Part shown: in pieces, positions 50,676-59,851 of the stretch
Position numbering within the stretch: position 1 is the stretch's first letter
Layout: each line of letters opens with the position of its first letter
Assembly: GCF_900090305.1 (NCBI RefSeq)
Contig: NZ_LT607751.1
Location: forward strand, 1,302,001-1,366,000
DNA from: Micromonospora siamensis
Lineage (GTDB): Bacteria; Actinomycetota; Actinomycetes; Mycobacteriales; Micromonosporaceae
Direction: 5' to 3'
DNA length: 64,000 nt
Made by a program: the position numbers and the translations under genes
The notes under the pieces: model-generated
The model's input: the letters and a program-made list of their open reading frames with translations, nothing else
Database searches by the model: none
Told to the model about the DNA's origin: nothing

Positions 50676-51976
50676 TGCGACCGATCGCCCTTTCCGAAGT
50701 TGTGGCTACTGAACCGCGGCGGGTCCACGCCCCTTGACCAGCACGAGCGGAAAGGGTGATGCCCGATGGGCAGCCTGTGGGCCGGCGTCGACGTCGGCAA
50801 GACCCACCACCACGTGTGCGTCGTCGTCGACGACGGCACCGTTGTCCTGTCCGAGAAGATCCCCAACGACCAGCAGGCCATCTCCGGCATCGCCGGGCGG
50901 CTCGGCAAACGCCGCAAGCCGATCCGCTGGGCCGTCGACCTGCGCGGCGGACCCGCGTCGCTGTTGCTTGCGGTCCTGCTCGACCGGGGCGCGGACGTGC
51001 GCTACGTCAGCGGCACGGTCACCTCGCGGATGGCGGAGGCGTTCCACGGCGAACGCAAGACCGATGCCCACGACGCCTACGTCATCGCCCAGACCCTGCG
51101 CATGCGCGCCGATCTACCGACCCTCACCCTCGCGGACGGGGTGCAGCAGCAGCTGAAGCTGCACGTCTCCCGCCGCCTCGACCTGGTCGCCGACCGGGTC
51201 CGCATCACCGCCCGCATCCAGGACCTCCTGACCATGATCAGCCCCGCCCTGGAGAAGACGCTGAACCTGCGCAGTAAAGGTGCGCTGCGGCTGCTCGCGC
51301 AGTGGCAGACCCCTGGCGGGCTGCGCCGCGCCGGCGAAGCCCGCATCCTGGCCTACCTGCGCCAGCACGGCGTGCGGGCAGCCAAGGCACTCACCACCAA
51401 AGTCCTCGCCGCCGCGCGCACGCAGACCGTCGCCGTCGCGGGGGAGACCACCGCGGCCGGGATCGTGGCGCAGATGGCCACCGATCTGGAAGCGGTCAAC
51501 GACCGCATCACCGCCATCGAAGAAACCATCGCCGCGGTTGTCGCCGAGCACGAACTGGGCGAGATCGTCACCAGCCTGCCCGGCATCGGCACCACCCTCG
51601 CCGCCGAGTTCCTCGCCCACGCCGGCACCCTCACCACCTACACCAGCCCCGCGGCACTCGCCGCCCATGCCGGCCTCGCCCCGATCTCCCGAGACTCCGG
51701 ACGCCGGCAAGGTCATCAGATCCGGCCGCACCGTTACCACCGGGGTCTACGCCGGGTGTTCAGCATGTCCAGCTTCACCGCCCTGACCCACTGCCCACGA
51801 TCCCGCGCCTACTACGACAAGAAGAGAGCCGAAGGAAAGACCCACCGCCAAGCCACTGCCGCCCTGTCCAGACAACGCCTCAACGTCCTCTGGGCCTGCA
51901 TTCGCGACAAGACCTCCTACCAGCCCAAACAACCAAGATCAGCAGAGCTGGCGCCATGCGAACTCGCGTAGAGACT
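50676..51976 (+). mobile_element. Complete IS110-family insertion sequence
   Basis: Boundaries are inferred by comparison: the left flank ends ATGGAGACT (50667-50675) and the right end is GTAGAGACT (51968-51976) followed by CCTCCAGCGG. The repeat copy at 38200-38218 reads ATGGAGACT then CCTCCAGCGG without the element, giving the empty site. The element is about 1.3 kb, has no terminal inverted repeats, and its target core is the shared GAGACT (IS110 elements favour a short core such as CT). The non-coding left end is only ~90 nt and the transposase stop reaches the right end. Confidence 0.75.
50766..51971 (+). CDS. IS110-family DEDD transposase
   Basis: 401 residues from ATG 50766, with GCGGAAAGG ahead. 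N-terminal RuvC-like DEDD domain: AGVDVGKTHHHV (first Asp), VDLRGGPASLLLAVL and ERKTDAHDAYVIAQTLRM (further acidic residues), a coiled-coil middle, and the C-terminal Tnp domain LPGIGTTLAAEFLAHAGTL with RVFSMSSF supplying the catalytic Ser. It appears intact. A truncated sister copy lies at 27231-27909. Confidence 0.92.
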   Translation: MGSLWAGVDVGKTHHHVCVVVDDGTVVLSEKIPNDQQAISGIAGRLGKRRKPIRWAVDLRGGPASLLLAVLLDRGADVRYVSGTVTSRMAEAFHGERKTDAHDAYVIAQTLRMRADLPTLTLADGVQQQLKLHVSRRLDLVADRVRITARIQDLLTMISPALEKTLNLRSKGALRLLAQWQTPGGLRRAGEARILAYLRQHGVRAAKALTTKVLAAARTQTVAVAGETTAAGIVAQMATDLEAVNDRITAIEETIAAVVAEHELGEIVTSLPGIGTTLAAEFLAHAGTLTTYTSPAALAAHAGLAPISRDSGRRQGHQIRPHRYHRGLRRVFSMSSFTALTHCPRSRAYYDKKRAEGKTHRQATAALSRQRLNVLWACIRDKTSYQPKQPRSAELAPCELA

Positions 51977-52210
51977 CCTCCAGCGGATGCCAACCGGGGT
52001 GAACCGGTGCCACCGCGTGTCACCACGGCCGACCGCCGGTCGCAAACCGGGGTTCGTGTGCTCGGGGTGTGCTCCTGGGCTGCGACAACGGCGGTCCGGG
52101 GAACCTGGGTGAACCCGGGCCACTCCCTGCCACCCCAGCTGAACCCCCAGGTCGCTAGACTAGGCGCTCGCGCCCCCGTAGCTCAGGGGATAGAGCATCG
52201 GTTTCCTAAA
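51971..52210. repeat. Right copy of the ~240-bp direct repeat leading into tRNA-Arg
   Basis: Matches 38203-38440 from GAGACTCCTCCAGCGG through CGGTTTCCTAA. Unlike the left copy, it continues into the complete tRNA. The two copies bound about 13.8 kb of accessory DNA. Confidence 0.8.
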
Positions 52211-52247
52211 CCGTGTGTCGCAGGTTCGAATCCTGCCGGGGGCACCA
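52172..52247 (+). tRNA. tRNA-Arg(CCT)
   Basis: A 76-nt cloverleaf: acceptor GCCCCCG (52172-52178) pairs with CGGGGGC (52237-52243), D arm GCTCAGGGGATAGAGC, anticodon loop TTCCTAA with CCT at 52205-52207, T arm CAGGTTCGAATCCTG, and an encoded CCA (52245-52247). The 27-43 pair appears to be a mismatch. It reads AGG arginine codons. The 5' half is duplicated in broken form at 38403. Confidence 0.95.
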
Positions 52248-52466
52248 GGTCCGACCCTTGATCAGCCGATCGCTCGCCCTTCTCACCGGGCTTGCGCGCC
52301 CGATCGCCTCGTTACCGTCGCCCTGTTCGGTCCAGGTGCAGCGCGACCTCAGCGTCCCGGCCATCGACGGCACGGGCTTGGGCGGTCTGAGCGACTGCCC
52401 GACGAGGAGATCCTTCCTCCGCCCGGAGCCCTTCCCTGCTTGCGCGACAGGCGGATACTGCGGTGC

Positions 52467-52694
52467 ATGGGCACGATCCAGGACCCGAGCCCCGACCGCG
52501 ACTGGTTGAAGCGCAGCTGTGTCGATACGAGCACCAACCCGTACTCCATCGATGCGCGCACGGAGATGACGGGTCGACTCGCTGGGGGCACGGGAGGCAG
52601 TCCGGCCATGCGCGCCGTCATGCGCGCTGTCGCCGGCATCACGCTGGTCGCGATCGCCGTGTCGGTCGTCCTGGGGGCGTGGGGCCTCCGGTGA
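52467..52694 (+). CDS. Small membrane protein, hypothetical
   Basis: 75 residues from ATG 52467 with no strong ribosome site. The C-terminal third is one hydrophobic helix (VAGITLVAIAVSVVLGAWGL). The family is not recognised; a shorter start at ATG 52608 would encode just the helix. The reality of the gene is uncertain. Confidence 0.35.
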   Translation: MGTIQDPSPDRDWLKRSCVDTSTNPYSIDARTEMTGRLAGGTGGSPAMRAVMRAVAGITLVAIAVSVVLGAWGLR

Positions 52695-52799
52695 GCCGCT
52701 CGGCCCGTCTGCGCATTGGCGTTCTCCGCAGCACCTCGTCCTGACAGCCGCGCCACGAGTGCCGAGAGCCGTGCTGCAAGACCCCGTAAGGTGTGGCCG

Positions 52800-53531
52800 G
52801 TGGGGTGGGAGGCGCTGCGGCAGTGGGGTGACGACGTCGCTCGCATCGAACCGCTCACCGGCGGAGTCGCCAACGACGTGTGGAGCGTACGCGTCGACGG
52901 GCGCCTCGCGGTCGCTCGTCTCGGTCGCCGGAGCGACGCCGACCTGGCCTGGGAGAGCGCCCTCCTGCGACACCTGGACGGCGCCGGGCTGACCGTGCCG
53001 GTGCCGATCCCGACCGTGGACGCCCGCCTCTTCGCCGACGGTCTGGTGGTGATGACCTATCTGGAGGGTGTGCCGCCGGAGACGCCGGCCGACTGGCGTC
53101 GGGTGGCCGGCACGCTGCGCGAGCTGCACCGCCTGACACGGGGCTGGCCGCAGCGCCCGGGCTGGCGGTCGTCGACCGACCTGCTGCACGCCGAGACCGG
53201 GACGAAGGTCGACCTCGGCGCGATGCCGCTGGAGGGGGTGGCCCGGTGCCGGGCGGCGTGGGCGCGGCTGGCCGGTCGCCCGACCTGCGTCGTCCACGGC
53301 GACCCCAACCCCGGCAACGTCCGGATGACCGCCGATCGGGTCGCGCTGATCGACTGGGACGAGGCGCACGTCGACGTCCCGGACCTCGACCTCGTGCTGC
53401 CCGACAACGCCGCCGGCCTCGACGACGGCGCGTACGACGTCGCCGCGCAGGCGTCGGCCGCCTGGGAGGCTGCGGTGTGCTGGGACGACGACTATTCGGT
53501 GCGGCGGCTCGCCGAGGTCCGGGCGGTCTGA
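52800..53531 (+). CDS. Aminoglycoside phosphotransferase-family kinase
   Basis: About 243 residues from GTG 52800 (GTG 52791 is possible; TAAGG precedes both). APH/choline-kinase fold: LTGGVANDVWSVRV in the nucleotide loop, catalytic loop VVHGDPNPGNVRM (HGDxxxxN) and metal site LIDWDEAHV. Substrates of this family range from aminoglycosides to sugars and amino acids; nothing here indicates which. It is convergent with the biosynthetic operon by 23 bp. Confidence 0.85.
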   Translation: MGWEALRQWGDDVARIEPLTGGVANDVWSVRVDGRLAVARLGRRSDADLAWESALLRHLDGAGLTVPVPIPTVDARLFADGLVVMTYLEGVPPETPADWRRVAGTLRELHRLTRGWPQRPGWRSSTDLLHAETGTKVDLGAMPLEGVARCRAAWARLAGRPTCVVHGDPNPGNVRMTADRVALIDWDEAHVDVPDLDLVLPDNAAGLDDGAYDVAAQASAAWEAAVCWDDDYSVRRLAEVRAV

Positions 53532-53554
53532 GTACAACAGCCACAGCGCCATGG

Positions 53555-54637
53555 TCAGCGGCGCAGCGCCCGGGCGGCCTCCTCGGTCAGGGGCACGACC
53601 CAGGCGTCCCGCGGCCTGGTCGCCGCCCGCCGATGCTGCTTGGTGTCGTCGGCGGAGATGGACAGGTCGATGGTGTCCACCCCGACCCGGTACGCCCAGG
53701 CGATCGGCTGGTGGAAGACGGTCCCGAAGTACACCGGCACGCCGGCGCAGGCCGCCGCGTCGAAGCCGCCCTGCCGGATGTACGCCGTCCGGCCGTGCCG
53801 GACGATCGAGGCGAAGCCGACCAGCCGGCCGTCGCGGTGCGCCCGGACCAGCAGGGCGTCCTCGCCGAGGTGGCGAAGGTACGCCTCGTGCAGGGCCCGC
53901 GCCTCGGTCCGGTGGTAGTGGTGCCCGTACTTCTCGTACTGGTCGAGTTCCAGCGGCAGGATCTCGTCGAGGTCGTCCGGGACGAGCGGGCGCAGTTCGA
54001 AGGTGACGCCCGCGTCGGCGAGCTTGCGCTGCTCGGCGGTGACGTTGGTGCGTCGCCGCCGGGGCAGCGCCGCCAGCCAGTCGTCGAAGCCGGTGCCGGG
54101 CAGGTGCAGCACGTTGAGCCCGGGCGACGGGAGGCGTACGCCGTCGTGGGCGCGGAACGCGGCGGCCAGGTCCTCGTCGTCGCTGTCGCAGTAGAGGGCG
54201 GCGAGGGTGGCCGCTCCGGCCGCCGCGGCGGCCTCGACGGCGGCGCCCACCACCCGGGTGAGGAGCTGACGGCGGTGCGGCGCGGGGGCGTCGCAAAGGA
54301 TCTCGCTGTGCCCGGGCCGCCGGCCACCGAGCAGGTAGGCGGGCAGTACGTCGTGGCCCGTCTCCAGGCCGGCGTTGGCGGCGAGGAAGAGGTCGAGCCG
54401 GCTGGCGGCCCACGGGTTGTCGCCGGCGTCGAACCGGTAGGCCGGGGCGTACGCGGCGCCCTCGTCGTTCACCGCCCAGGCGTGGACGGAGGCGTTCGGG
54501 TGCGCGTCCTGCTCCACCCGCAGCCACCGTTCGTGCAGGTAGAGGTCGGGGCTGGTGCGGGTCAGGGCCCGGGCGGCGGGCGGCACGTCGACAAGGGAGA
54601 CCGTGGTGCCGGTCGGGGCCAGCTGGTCGGTGGTCAT
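53555..54637 (-). CDS. FemAB/BioF2-like acyltransferase (GNAT fold)
   Basis: 360 residues from ATG 54637, overlapping the MFS stop (ATGA). It resembles the double-GNAT acyltransferase families (FemAB/BioF2, COG3146-like): VHAWAVNDEGAAYAPAYRF near the start and LLVRAHRDGRLVGFASIVRH with VDTIDLSISADDTKQHRRA at the end. Such enzymes move aminoacyl or acyl groups. As last gene of the biosynthetic operon it may acylate or amidate the product. The acyl donor is unknown. Confidence 0.7.
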   Translation of the reverse strand: MTTDQLAPTGTTVSLVDVPPAARALTRTSPDLYLHERWLRVEQDAHPNASVHAWAVNDEGAAYAPAYRFDAGDNPWAASRLDLFLAANAGLETGHDVLPAYLLGGRRPGHSEILCDAPAPHRRQLLTRVVGAAVEAAAAAGAATLAALYCDSDDEDLAAAFRAHDGVRLPSPGLNVLHLPGTGFDDWLAALPRRRRTNVTAEQRKLADAGVTFELRPLVPDDLDEILPLELDQYEKYGHHYHRTEARALHEAYLRHLGEDALLVRAHRDGRLVGFASIVRHGRTAYIRQGGFDAAACAGVPVYFGTVFHQPIAWAYRVGVDTIDLSISADDTKQHRRAATRPRDAWVVPLTEEAARALRR

Positions 54638-55866
54638 GGGGTGGGCACCTTCTCTCGCGGGGTGGCCAGTGTCATGGCGGCGCCGGCGGCCAAAACGAGC
54701 GCTCCGGCGATCGGGAAGACGAGACGGGACGAGGCGAACCCGGCAACCAGGCCGGCCAGCCCCGACCCCAGCGGCAGGCCACCGAAGGCGAACATCCGGT
54801 ACGCGGCCGTCACCCGGCCGAGCATCTCGTCCGGCACCGCCCGCTGCCGGTACGACACGGTGACCACGCTGATCAGCACCACCGCGCCGGTGGCGACGAC
54901 GCCGAGGGCGACCAGCGGGACGCGGTCCGTCACGGCGGGCACGGCGAACCCGGCGGCGAGCAGCAGGGCCGCGGCGGCGATGCAGTGGCGTACGGAGAAC
55001 CGGCGGGCCAGGGTGGGCGACGCCATGCTGGTGAGCAGGCCGCCGATGCCGCCGACGGCCAGCAGCAGGCCGTAGCCCCCGGGGGTGAGGCCCAGCCCGC
55101 CCGGCTCCAGGGCCAGGATCGGCAGCGCCACATAGTAGGCGGCGAAGCCGCAGTTCACGGCGCAACCGCCGAGGGCGTACGCCAGCAGCGGCCGGTCCCG
55201 CCACAGCGCCGCCAGTCCGGTGCGCAGCGCCCGGCCGACGCTCTCCCGGGCCGCGGGCGGCGGCACGTGCGGGATCCGGAGGCCGAGCAGAGCGGTGAAG
55301 GCGGCGAGGTAGAGCGCCCCGACCGCGCCGAAGGCGGCCGCCGTGGCCGCGCCCACCAGCACACCGCCCAGCGCCGGGCCGAGGAACCGGTTGGCGACGG
55401 TCTCGGTCGCCTGCAACCGGCTGTTGGCCGTCTCCAGCCGTTCGCCGGGCACCACCCGGGGCGTGCTGCTGTGCAGGGCGGTGTCGAAGACGGTCTCGCA
55501 GACGCCCAGGGTGAGTGCCACGGCGGCGAGCGCCGGGATGCTGCCCCAGCCGGCGGTGAGCAGCCCGGCGAGGACGGCCAGGACGGCGAAGCGTACGCCG
55601 CTGACCAGGAGCAGCAGCCGCCGCCGGTCGACCCGGTCGACGAGCACCCCGACGTGCAGGGAGGCGACCAGCCACGGCGCCCGGGCGGCCATCAGGACCA
55701 GGGCGACGCTGCCCGCGCCGCCGCCCAGGTGGAGGGCGGCGACGGGCAGCGCGACCTGGTAGATGCCGTCGGCGAGGGTGCCCGCGCCGAAGGCTCCCCA
55801 CAGCCGGGCGAACGCGCAGTGGGTCGGCGTCGTGGGGCGGGGCAGCGCCAGGGTGGTGCTGCTCAT
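54634..55866 (-). CDS. MFS exporter of the biosynthetic operon
   Basis: 410 residues from ATG 55866, overlapping the thioesterase stop by 4 bp. About twelve helices; motif VGVLVDRVDRRRLLLL after TM2 and DTALHSSTPRVVP of the DHA3-like/enterobactin-exporter-type MFS group. Its coupled position suggests it exports the operon's product and may give self-protection. Confidence 0.85.
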   Translation of the reverse strand: MSSTTLALPRPTTPTHCAFARLWGAFGAGTLADGIYQVALPVAALHLGGGAGSVALVLMAARAPWLVASLHVGVLVDRVDRRRLLLLVSGVRFAVLAVLAGLLTAGWGSIPALAAVALTLGVCETVFDTALHSSTPRVVPGERLETANSRLQATETVANRFLGPALGGVLVGAATAAAFGAVGALYLAAFTALLGLRIPHVPPPAARESVGRALRTGLAALWRDRPLLAYALGGCAVNCGFAAYYVALPILALEPGGLGLTPGGYGLLLAVGGIGGLLTSMASPTLARRFSVRHCIAAAALLLAAGFAVPAVTDRVPLVALGVVATGAVVLISVVTVSYRQRAVPDEMLGRVTAAYRMFAFGGLPLGSGLAGLVAGFASSRLVFPIAGALVLAAGAAMTLATPREKVPTP

Positions 55867-56270
55867 CGCGGCACCGGTCCGGCGAGCGCCTTGCTGTCCA
55901 GCCGCTCGACGAAGCGGTCGCGGTCCACCACCGCGCGTACGTGCTCCCCGGAGAAGACGACGTCGCGGTCGTCCTCGGCGGTCACCTCGAAGTGCAGCAG
56001 CTTCTTGTCGACCCGGGTGAGCCGGGCGTGCAGGCGTACCGTCCAGCCCTGCGGGGTGGCGGCCAGGTGGGTGGCGGTGTGGCCGTAGCCGACGGTCATC
56101 TCCCCCTCGTCCAGGTGGTCCTCGATCACCCGCATGGCGGTGATCTCGGCCAGCCAGAGCAGCACCGGCGTGGCCAGGACGGGCAGGTCGTTACCCCAGT
56201 TCGTCGCGCAGTCGGCGGCCTCCACCAGGTGGGTGTGGGTGGCGCTCGCCCCGACGTCGATCGGTCGCAT
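55863..56270 (-). CDS. FlK-like hotdog thioesterase
   Basis: 135 residues from ATG 56270. The hotdog core shows LATPVLLWLAEITAMRVIE and VGYGHTATHLAATPQGW, matching the Thr, Glu and His positions of the fluoroacetyl-CoA thioesterase FlK family. It hydrolyses a small acyl thioester. Here, between an acyl-CoA dehydrogenase and an exporter gene, it likely releases or edits an acyl intermediate; fluoroacetate itself is not implied. Confidence 0.8.
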   Translation of the reverse strand: MRPIDVGASATHTHLVEAADCATNWGNDLPVLATPVLLWLAEITAMRVIEDHLDEGEMTVGYGHTATHLAATPQGWTVRLHARLTRVDKKLLHFEVTAEDDRDVVFSGEHVRAVVDRDRFVERLDSKALAGPVPR

Positions 56271-56273
56271 CGG

Positions 56274-57452
56274 TCATCGCTCCTGGTTGCTCAGCATCTG
56301 GTTCAGGATGTTCTTGCGCTGCATCTCGGACGTGCCGCCCGCGATGAGGGTGCCCAGGGCGTCCTGGAGGTCACGGGTGGTGTCGCCCCGCATGTAGCCG
56401 AGGTGACCGCGCAGCCGCATCAGGTTCTGCGCGGACTCGACGAGTCCCTCCGAGCCGAGCAGCTTCGCCACCGAGCAGCGCAGCGAGGCCTGCGGGTCGC
56501 GGCGGACCAGCGCGTCGATGCCGGTGAGCGCCAGGGCGCGGGACACCTCGATCGAGATGCGGATGTCGGTGAGCCGGCCCTGCACGTACTGGTGGTCGAT
56601 GATCGGGCTGCCGAACGCCTGCCGCTCCTGGGTGTAGCGCACCACCTCGTCCAGGCGGGGCTCCAGGTAGGCGGCGGCGACCAGGCCGTACAGGGCGCGG
56701 TCGAAGCTGATGATGTCGTACAGGGTGGAGAGTCCGTCGCCGGGCCGGCCGAGCACCGACTCGGCCGGCAGGCGTACGTCGTCCAGGTACAGCGGGCCGG
56801 TGGGGCTGGTCCGCAGCCCCAGCAGCTGCTCCGGGTCGCCCCGGCGCACGCCTGGGCTGTGCAGGTTCACCACGAACAGGGTGATGTCGCGGCGGCCGAG
56901 TTCCGGCACCCGGGCCAGGATGAGGGCCCGGTCGGCGACCGGGGCGTTGGTGATGTGGTCCTTCGCCCCGGAGAGCACCCAGCCGTCGTCGTCGGCCCGG
57001 GCCCGGGTCTGGATCCGGGCCACGTCCGAGCCGCCCTGGGTCTCGGTGAGCGCGGTGGCGCCGACGGCGCCGTTGAGCAGCGACGGCAGCACCGTGCGGT
57101 GGTGCCAGGCGGTGCCGTGCTCGACCAGCGCCCGGACGAAGCCGGCGTGGGCGATCAGCGACAGGGTGAAGCCCAGGTCACCGCCGCCCCGGGCCACGTC
57201 GGCCAGCGCCTCGGCCAGGTCGAGCCAGGTGCCGCCGTCGCCGCCGAGCGCGGTGGGCACCCCGAGCCGCCACAGGCCGTGGTCGGCCATGTCGCGCCAG
57301 GAGACACGGTCGAGGATCTCGGCGTCGTACGCGAGCCGGGCGCGCGGGGACACGCAGCGGGCGGCGAGCCGGTCGAAGTCGGCGGGCGGTCGGCGGTCGG
57401 GCGGCTCCGGGCGTACGTCCGAAGTGGTCGGGGGCATCAGGGTGAGGGTCAT
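56274..57452 (-). CDS. Acyl-CoA dehydrogenase family flavoprotein
   Basis: 392 residues from ATG 57452. Standard ACAD features: ATALTETQGGSDVARIQTRA (flavin/substrate loop), DITLFVVNLHSPGVRRGD, FDRALYGLVAAAYLE, RQAFGSPIIDHQYVQGRLTD and the C-terminal AGGTSEMQRKNILNQML (FAD-binding, with a Glu near the base position). It probably introduces a double bond into, or oxidises, a thioester or amine intermediate. It lies 3 bp before the thioesterase gene. Confidence 0.88.
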   Translation of the reverse strand: MTLTLMPPTTSDVRPEPPDRRPPADFDRLAARCVSPRARLAYDAEILDRVSWRDMADHGLWRLGVPTALGGDGGTWLDLAEALADVARGGGDLGFTLSLIAHAGFVRALVEHGTAWHHRTVLPSLLNGAVGATALTETQGGSDVARIQTRARADDDGWVLSGAKDHITNAPVADRALILARVPELGRRDITLFVVNLHSPGVRRGDPEQLLGLRTSPTGPLYLDDVRLPAESVLGRPGDGLSTLYDIISFDRALYGLVAAAYLEPRLDEVVRYTQERQAFGSPIIDHQYVQGRLTDIRISIEVSRALALTGIDALVRRDPQASLRCSVAKLLGSEGLVESAQNLMRLRGHLGYMRGDTTRDLQDALGTLIAGGTSEMQRKNILNQMLSNQER

Positions 57453-57478
57453 CGGGGCTCCGCTCGGTCGTGGAGGGG

Positions 57479-58462
57479 TCAGTACCAGCGCAGGACGACG
57501 GTTCCTGCGGTCATGCCGCCGCCGACGGCGGCGAGGACGACGATGTCGCCGCGGCGCAGCCGGCCGGCCGCCACCGCCTCGTCGAGGGTGATCGGCACCG
57601 AGGCGGCCGCGGTGTTGCCGTACCGTTCGACGGTCGTCGGCACCTTCTCCCGCGGCATGCCGAGGCCGTGGGCGACCGCGTCGATCAGCCGAAGGTTCGC
57701 CTGGTGGGTGATGAGCAGGTCGACGTCGGCCACGCCGAGCCCGGTCGCCGCCAGCGCCTGCTTGATGGAGACCGGCAGCGCGGTGGTGGCGAAGTCCCAG
57801 ACCCGTGGCCCGTCCATCCGGAAGTGGTGCCGGCGGCCGGCGAGGGTGTCGGCGCTGGTCGGTTCGGCGGTGCCGCCGGCCGGGATGCCCACCACGTCGC
57901 GCTGGGTGCCGTCGGTGGTCAGGTGCGAGCCGAGGATGCCGTACCCGTCGGGCACGTGGCCGAGGACCACGGCGCCGGCGCCGTCGCCGAAGAACACGCA
58001 GGAGGTACGGTCCCGGTAGTCGAGGATCTTGCTGTAGACCTCGCACCCGGTGACGAGCATCCGCCGGTACTGCCCGGAGGCGCACATCAGGCCCTGGGCG
58101 ACCGCCACCCCGTAGACGAACCCGGCGCAGACCGCCGAGACGTCGAACGCCGGTCCGGTCATCAGCCCCAGTTCGGCCTGCACCCGGCAGGCGGTGGCCG
58201 GTTGCACCTGGTCGGGGGAGGAGCTGGCGACGACCAGGCCGTCGATCTGTTCGGTGCTCAGGCCGGCCGCCGAGACGGCGCGCCGGGAGGCCAGGATGCC
58301 GAGGTCGGAACTGCGGGTGTCCGCGCCGGCCCGGCGGCGCTCCCGGATGCCGGTGTGCGAGACGATCCACTCGTCGCTGGTGTCGACGACGCGCGCCAGG
58401 TCGTCGTTGGTGACGACCTGCTCCGGCAGGTACGAGCCGGTGCCGAGGATGCCGATGGCCAT
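57479..58462 (-). CDS. Beta-ketoacyl-ACP synthase III (FabH-like)
   Basis: 327 residues from ATG 58462. The catalytic triad is complete: C112 in SAVCAGF, H253 in ITHQANLRL and N283 in YGNTAAASVP; the GDGAGAVVL and C-terminal VGGGMTAGT loops fit KASIII. These enzymes start fatty acid or polyketide chains, or in secondary pathways make ester, amide or C-C bonds from acyl thioesters. No acyl carrier protein gene is in the window, so a CoA substrate or a carrier encoded elsewhere is implied. Confidence 0.9.
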   Translation of the reverse strand: MAIGILGTGSYLPEQVVTNDDLARVVDTSDEWIVSHTGIRERRRAGADTRSSDLGILASRRAVSAAGLSTEQIDGLVVASSSPDQVQPATACRVQAELGLMTGPAFDVSAVCAGFVYGVAVAQGLMCASGQYRRMLVTGCEVYSKILDYRDRTSCVFFGDGAGAVVLGHVPDGYGILGSHLTTDGTQRDVVGIPAGGTAEPTSADTLAGRRHHFRMDGPRVWDFATTALPVSIKQALAATGLGVADVDLLITHQANLRLIDAVAHGLGMPREKVPTTVERYGNTAAASVPITLDEAVAAGRLRRGDIVVLAAVGGGMTAGTVVLRWY

Positions 58463-58472
58463 CGTCCGCCCC

Positions 58473-59813
58473 CTACTCCGCCGCGCCGAGCCGGCCGCGG
58501 CGGTACCGCTCGTACGCGGTGGCCAGCCGGTCGACCATGCGTTCCAGCTCGTCGTCGGAGCTGACCAGCGGCGGGGCGAGGACCAGCGTGTCGCCCATGG
58601 CCCGCAGCAGCAGCCCCTCGGCGCGGGCCGCCTCCAGCAGCGCCGGCCCGACCTGCCCGGTGCCGGCGCCGAACCGGGCCGGATCGACCTCGACGGCGCC
58701 GAGCAGCCCGTACGAGCGGACGTCGCGGATGCCGTCGGCGCCCCGGAACTTGTCCAGCGCGTTCGCCAGCACCGTGCCGGCGGCCCGGACCCGGCCGGGG
58801 ATGTCGCGTTCGCGCAGGATGGCGATGGTCTCCCGGGCCACGGCCGCGGCGACCGGGTGGCCGGAGTAGGTGAAGCCGTGCCCGAAGGTGCTGAGCTCCC
58901 GCGACCCTTCGGCGAGCGCGGCGCAGACCCGCTCACCGACCAGCACCGCCGAGATCGGCAGGTACGCCGAGGAGAGTCCCTTGGCCACGGTGACCAGGTC
59001 CGGCCGCAGGCCGAACTCCGTGGTGCCGAACATCGAGCCGGTACGACCGAAGCCGGTGATCACCTCGTCGGCGATGAAGAGGATGTCGTGCCGGGCCAGG
59101 ACCTCCTGGACCCGCTGGTAGTAGCCGTCCGGCGGGATGATCAGGCCGCCCGCGCCGAGGATCGGCTCGCCGATGAACGCGGCGATGGTCTCCGGGCCCT
59201 CCTCGGCGATCAGCTCCTCCAGCTCCTGGACCAGCCAGTCGACGAAGCGTTCCGGCCCGAGGTCCCGGGCGACCGGCGAGAGCGGGTCGGGGCAGTGCAC
59301 CCGGACGAAGCCGGGCATCGGGGTGCCGAAACCGGCGTGGATGTGGCTCAGCCCGGTGGCGGAGGCGGCGGCCGTGGTGGTGCCGTGGTAGCCGCACCGG
59401 TGGGACAGGATCTTGCGGCGTTGCCGCCGGCCCAGCGCCTGGTGGTAGTACCAGGCGAACTTCATGGCGCTGTCGTTGGCCTCGGACCCGGAGTTGGCGA
59501 AGAAGGTGCGCCCCATCGGGATCGGGGCGATCTCGGCGATGTCCTCGGCGAGGGCGAGCGCGACGTCGTTGGTGCGGTGGTTGAACGAGCCGTAGAACGG
59601 CAGCCTTTCCAGCTGTCGGGTGGCGGCCTCGACGAGCCGCGGCTCGCTGTAGCCCAGCGTCACGCACCACAGGCCGGCGACGCCGTCGAGGTACTCCCGC
59701 CCGTCGGCGTCCCAGACGGTGACGCCCTGGCCGCGGGTGATGACGTGGGGGGCGGAGGACAGGTGTACGGGGGTGTGCGGTTCCAGCATGGTGGCACCGG
59801 AGGATTCGCTCAT
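58473..59813 (-). CDS. Class III PLP-dependent aminotransferase
   Basis: 446 residues from ATG 59813. Omega-aminotransferase features: [49 protein letters not shown] (PLP Asp) and K278 in [12 protein letters not shown] as the Schiff-base lysine. It transfers an amino group to or from a ketone or aldehyde, probably one generated within the pathway by the SDR or KASIII. It lies 10 bp before the KASIII gene. Confidence 0.9.
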   Translation of the reverse strand: MSESSGATMLEPHTPVHLSSAPHVITRGQGVTVWDADGREYLDGVAGLWCVTLGYSEPRLVEAATRQLERLPFYGSFNHRTNDVALALAEDIAEIAPIPMGRTFFANSGSEANDSAMKFAWYYHQALGRRQRRKILSHRCGYHGTTTAAASATGLSHIHAGFGTPMPGFVRVHCPDPLSPVARDLGPERFVDWLVQELEELIAEEGPETIAAFIGEPILGAGGLIIPPDGYYQRVQEVLARHDILFIADEVITGFGRTGSMFGTTEFGLRPDLVTVAKGLSSAYLPISAVLVGERVCAALAEGSRELSTFGHGFTYSGHPVAAAVARETIAILRERDIPGRVRAAGTVLANALDKFRGADGIRDVRSYGLLGAVEVDPARFGAGTGQVGPALLEAARAEGLLLRAMGDTLVLAPPLVSSDDELERMVDRLATAYERYRRGRLGAAE

Positions 59814-59851
59814 GACACTCCTGTCGGGGAGGGGGGAGTCGGCGGGCGCGC

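Noticed and set aside
38203-52247. An integrase or excisionase for the tRNA-bounded block
   Set aside because: No tyrosine or serine recombinase motif found; only IS110 and IS701-type transposases are present, so the block cannot be called an autonomous integrative element.
55863-56270. Reading the FlK-like gene as evidence for organofluorine metabolism
   Set aside because: FlK-like hotdog proteins are widespread; no fluorinase or related gene is present.
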